Positions 42,263 through 44,723 of a stretch of DNA of 44,723 nt are shown here, one piece after another. This DNA comes from an uncultured Verrucomicrobia subdivision 3 bacterium (GTDB taxonomy: Bacteria > Verrucomicrobiota > Verrucomicrobiia > Limisphaerales > UBA11358), in contig CAISVF010000251.1 of NCBI GenBank assembly GCA_903888765.1, positions 1 through 44,723 of the forward strand, in the 5' to 3' direction. Each line of letters starts with the position of its first letter. Within the stretch, counting starts at the first letter, position 1. Below the pieces are notes generated by a model. It did not search any database. It worked only from the letters and a program-made list of their open reading frames with translations, and was not told the DNA's origin. Both the position numbers and the translations under genes were made by a program.

Positions 42263-44668
42263 ATGGCTCTGACAATGACCGGCAACACTTCCCCGATTTT
42301 GATGGGATACCAAAGCCGCATAGTTCCATGGGCCATCTGCCTGGGTCTGCTGCTTGCCAGTTTGGGCGGATTTGGAGCCTCACCAGAAATAATTAAGGAT
42401 TCAGGGGCGGGTTCTCAACCACCGGCAATCGTCCATAATCTGGCCCAAGTGCGACAACTTTCGACGGTGTTAGGCGAGACCAACCTGATGGTTGACCTTA
42501 CCGGAGTAGTTGGAGGTATATTTCCCGAACTGTCACTGGTGGTCTTGCACGATGACACCGGCAACGCCGGAATCAAAATGGATTTGCAACGTTTTCCGTT
42601 TCTAAAAAAACAGCAACTCATTCGCATTGAGGGACAGGGGCATTTTGGAAACGGGGAAGCTTCCTTGCTGCCATTGGAAATAATTGACAATGACGGAGCG
42701 CATAATGCCCAAGAAGTTACCGGACATTTGTATTTAACGAAAGGGTTGCATCCGCTCTGCCTGAGCTATTTTCAAGCTGTACGACAACAAGCACTGCTAG
42801 TGGAATATGAGGGACCAGACACCATCCTGATGCCGCTGCCCGAGGCGAAGCTTTTTCATGTGGCCAATCCCACTGAGGCTGAACCACACTATGAGCAAGG
42901 GCTGGATTGTGATTATTATGAGGGATTTTGGGATGGCGTGCCGGATTTCAGGCAACTGGAACCAGTCAAATCAGGGATCACACGGAATATCAGCCTGGAA
43001 ACACGGCAGCGGGACGAATACTACGCCCTTTCCTTCACGGGACTGCTGGAAATTCAAAAATCAGGAACCTACGTCTTTCATGTGACCTCCGATGACGGCA
43101 GCCGCCTGTTCGTGCAGGAAACTCCGACTTCGGTGAAAATTTTATCCGAAAACCAGGGAATTCAAAGTGACCCGCCCAAACAACTCCATCCCGGCCAAGC
43201 ATTCCCTTTGAGTGATGATTATTCTTGGGGGGTCTGCGAAGGTAAGCTCGGTTTTGTAGGGAGCACTGGCAAAGGGTGGAATTTGGAAATCAATTCCGAT
43301 GGCAACCAAATAAAGGTACTCCTCAATAATGCAGCAAGCCTGCCGCCCGGGATGGTTAATAATTGCCTGATCCGCGCCACGGGTTTTTGCAAGGCAGTCC
43401 TTGCGGAACATGACCAACGGATTCCGGGCGTAATCATGGTAAGCAGCACCAACGACCTCTCCCTGCTAAAGGCTAAGCCAGACGCAAAAGATTTCCAAGC
43501 CGGCACCACCATCATGCTGCCACTTCTGACTTCTGCCGAACAAATCCGGCAATTGAAACCGGAAGAGGCGGCTCGGGCTTATCCGGTAGTTCTGCGCGGG
43601 ATCATTACCGCCCGCGAAACGCTGCCGGAAGGCATTATTCAAGACCTTACCTCCGCCGTTTATGTGCAATTTGATTTTCCGAAAGGCCGGCAAATATCCG
43701 CTGGAAATTATTGTGAACTGACCGGGGTGACCGCCCCCGGAGGCTACGCCACCATGGTAATCGCCAGTCAGGTTGCCATTCTGGGACCAGGACAATTCCC
43801 CACGCCTTTGCATCCCGACTTTGCACAAATGCTCGGTGGCAGCATGGATTGTCAATGGGTTGAGTTGCAGGGCATGCTTAGCCATTTTGATGGCAGTTTG
43901 CGAGAAGCTCAGCTGGTCGTCAAAGGGGGAACAGTCAGAACTTTCTTTCTGATCAACTCTGACCTGAATTTTATGGCGACCTTGCCCGGCGCTTTTGTGC
44001 GCATTCGAGGTTGTGTGGTGCCTGCACGAAGCGCATCCGGCAACCCCGCCCGCGAGGCTTGTCTGTGGGTCCCCTCCGTCTCCTGTATCGCCATGGATCA
44101 ACCTCCTCCCGCCGCTCCCTTTAATGTGCCTTTACAACAAATCTCCGAATTTTCGAAGTTTGATCCGAACCCAAACTATTACCAAACCACCAAAGTGCGC
44201 GGTCAGATCCTCCACTTGGCGGATAAATTGGTTTATTTCACTGATGGTAAGGACGTAATGCGTATATTGCCTAAAAACCTTCCCAAACTTGCCGTGGGAG
44301 ACTTAGTTGAGGCCGTTGGCCTGCCGGAAGTGGGGTTTCCCACGCCCACGCTGATCGAAGCCTCGTTGAGAAAAGTCGGACAGACCAACCTGCTCTCCCC
44401 TCCGTTGGTCGATTTTGAACAGGTTCTGCAAGCCAAATACGACGCGCATCGGGTGCGAATTGAAGGTAGGCTGATCGAAATCCGGACCACGGTCAATCAA
44501 ATGGAATTGTTTCTTCAATCCGGCTTGCGGAACCTCCGGGCAGTGGCCTCCGCACATTTCCAGGAAAGCGATATCCCTTTGTTGAACCCAGCCGCTGCGC
44601 GGCGGACCTGGCGGCGGGGTGGCGTTCCTTTTGCGTGCACCGGTTCGGGTGGTGATTCAGTTTTTTAA
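42263..44668 (+). CDS. PA14/OB-fold secreted sensor-like protein, probably truncated
   Basis: An 801-aa protein with a signal or anchor segment (RIVPWAICLGLLLASLGGFG); ATG 42302 is an alternative start. A first OB-fold-like region (about 50-150) is followed by a PA14 domain (about 205-300, LEIQKSGTYVFHVTSDDGSR), then several OB-fold-like modules, as in EEAARAYPVVLRGIITARE with YVQFDF and CQWVELQGMLSHFDG. This order matches the N-terminal half of large verrucomicrobial hybrid sensor kinases, which continue with a membrane helix, HisKA and HATPase. Here the frame stops at 44668 with no kinase after AARRTWRRGGVPFACTGSGG, and the end is unlike the family. A frameshift or insertion is likely. It is divergent from the PATR locus and may once have sensed its polysaccharide (inference). 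Confidence 0.7.
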   Translation: MALTMTGNTSPILMGYQSRIVPWAICLGLLLASLGGFGASPEIIKDSGAGSQPPAIVHNLAQVRQLSTVLGETNLMVDLTGVVGGIFPELSLVVLHDDTGNAGIKMDLQRFPFLKKQQLIRIEGQGHFGNGEASLLPLEIIDNDGAHNAQEVTGHLYLTKGLHPLCLSYFQAVRQQALLVEYEGPDTILMPLPEAKLFHVANPTEAEPHYEQGLDCDYYEGFWDGVPDFRQLEPVKSGITRNISLETRQRDEYYALSFTGLLEIQKSGTYVFHVTSDDGSRLFVQETPTSVKILSENQGIQSDPPKQLHPGQAFPLSDDYSWGVCEGKLGFVGSTGKGWNLEINSDGNQIKVLLNNAASLPPGMVNNCLIRATGFCKAVLAEHDQRIPGVIMVSSTNDLSLLKAKPDAKDFQAGTTIMLPLLTSAEQIRQLKPEEAARAYPVVLRGIITARETLPEGIIQDLTSAVYVQFDFPKGRQISAGNYCELTGVTAPGGYATMVIASQVAILGPGQFPTPLHPDFAQMLGGSMDCQWVELQGMLSHFDGSLREAQLVVKGGTVRTFFLINSDLNFMATLPGAFVRIRGCVVPARSASGNPAREACLWVPSVSCIAMDQPPPAAPFNVPLQQISEFSKFDPNPNYYQTTKVRGQILHLADKLVYFTDGKDVMRILPKNLPKLAVGDLVEAVGLPEVGFPTPTLIEASLRKVGQTNLLSPPLVDFEQVLQAKYDAHRVRIEGRLIEIRTTVNQMELFLQSGLRNLRAVASAHFQESDIPLLNPAAARRTWRRGGVPFACTGSGGDSVF

Positions 44669-44671
44669 ATT

Positions 44672-44713
44672 GGCGGCGGGTGTGTTTCCGCACTCACGGG
44701 CACACTCGCCGCC
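44672..44713. repeat. 13-bp inverted repeat at the right edge
   Basis: GGCGGCGGGTGTG (44672-44684) pairs with CACACTCGCCGCC (44701-44713) with a single G·T pair, around a 16-bp loop. It begins 3 bp after the stop of the truncated PA14 gene. There is no T-tract. It could be an insertion-element end, a REP-like element or an extragenic hairpin. Confidence 0.55.
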
Positions 44714-44723
44714 TATGATTGAT

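Overview
The window looks like chromosome of a Verrucomicrobiota bacterium (Pedosphaera/Limisphaera-like; inferred, not proven). Pointers are: a pseudopilin with the [20 protein letters not shown] start and an H-x9-DG tail; two very large autotransporter-associated beta-strand repeat (PATR) proteins ending in an 'FYR' module; a small CVKCH cytochrome of planctomycete/verrucomicrobial type; a PA14/OB-fold sensor N-terminus; and many genes without a Shine-Dalgarno sequence or starting with GTG/TTG. I see no rRNA, tRNA, CRISPR array or transposase gene.

Left part (1-9,600): a secreted GH2 glycosidase cut by the left edge, an ABC ATPase, a Gfo/Idh/MocA oxidoreductase and a two-lobed CbiX-like chelatase all read leftward. 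A small c-type cytochrome reads rightward into a strong terminator and converges on dnaG. Divergent from dnaG is asd, with a good sigma70-like promoter very close to its start codon. A 19-bp tandem repeat lies between asd and the convergent rnhC.

Middle part (9,600-28,000): rnhC; a CaCA-type exchanger with Asn at both usual Glu positions; a CruF/DUF422-like carotenoid protein; three overlapping CNNM/CorC-type genes, the middle one lacking the C-terminal domain; an EamA transporter; a 518-bp gap with a possible frameshifted gene remnant; a YVTN beta-propeller protein; ftsH with its terminator; and a divergent dus gene. Then come a PocR-AraC regulator, a soluble PAS histidine kinase and a LuxR-type response regulator, followed by an ADP-forming acyl-CoA synthetase fused to a GNAT acetyltransferase, which ends at a perfect 15-bp terminator.

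Right part (28,149-44,723): a leftward carbohydrate locus, in transcription order a PATR protein (1478 aa), a pseudopilin, a PATR-GH30 fusion (1428 aa), a GH2 beta-galactosidase and a GH30 endo-galactanase-like enzyme. The GH30/GH2 combination suggests breakdown of beta-galactan, possibly beta-1,6-galactan side chains of arabinogalactan (inference). No SusC/SusD is present. The giant repeat proteins and pseudopilin suggest a surface-displayed or pilin-assisted way of handling polysaccharide. Divergent from it, across a short region rich in palindromes, is a PA14/OB-fold protein that resembles the sensor half of verrucomicrobial hybrid kinases but ends abruptly near the right edge. The PATR-GH30-pseudopilin locus is the most unusual content of the window.
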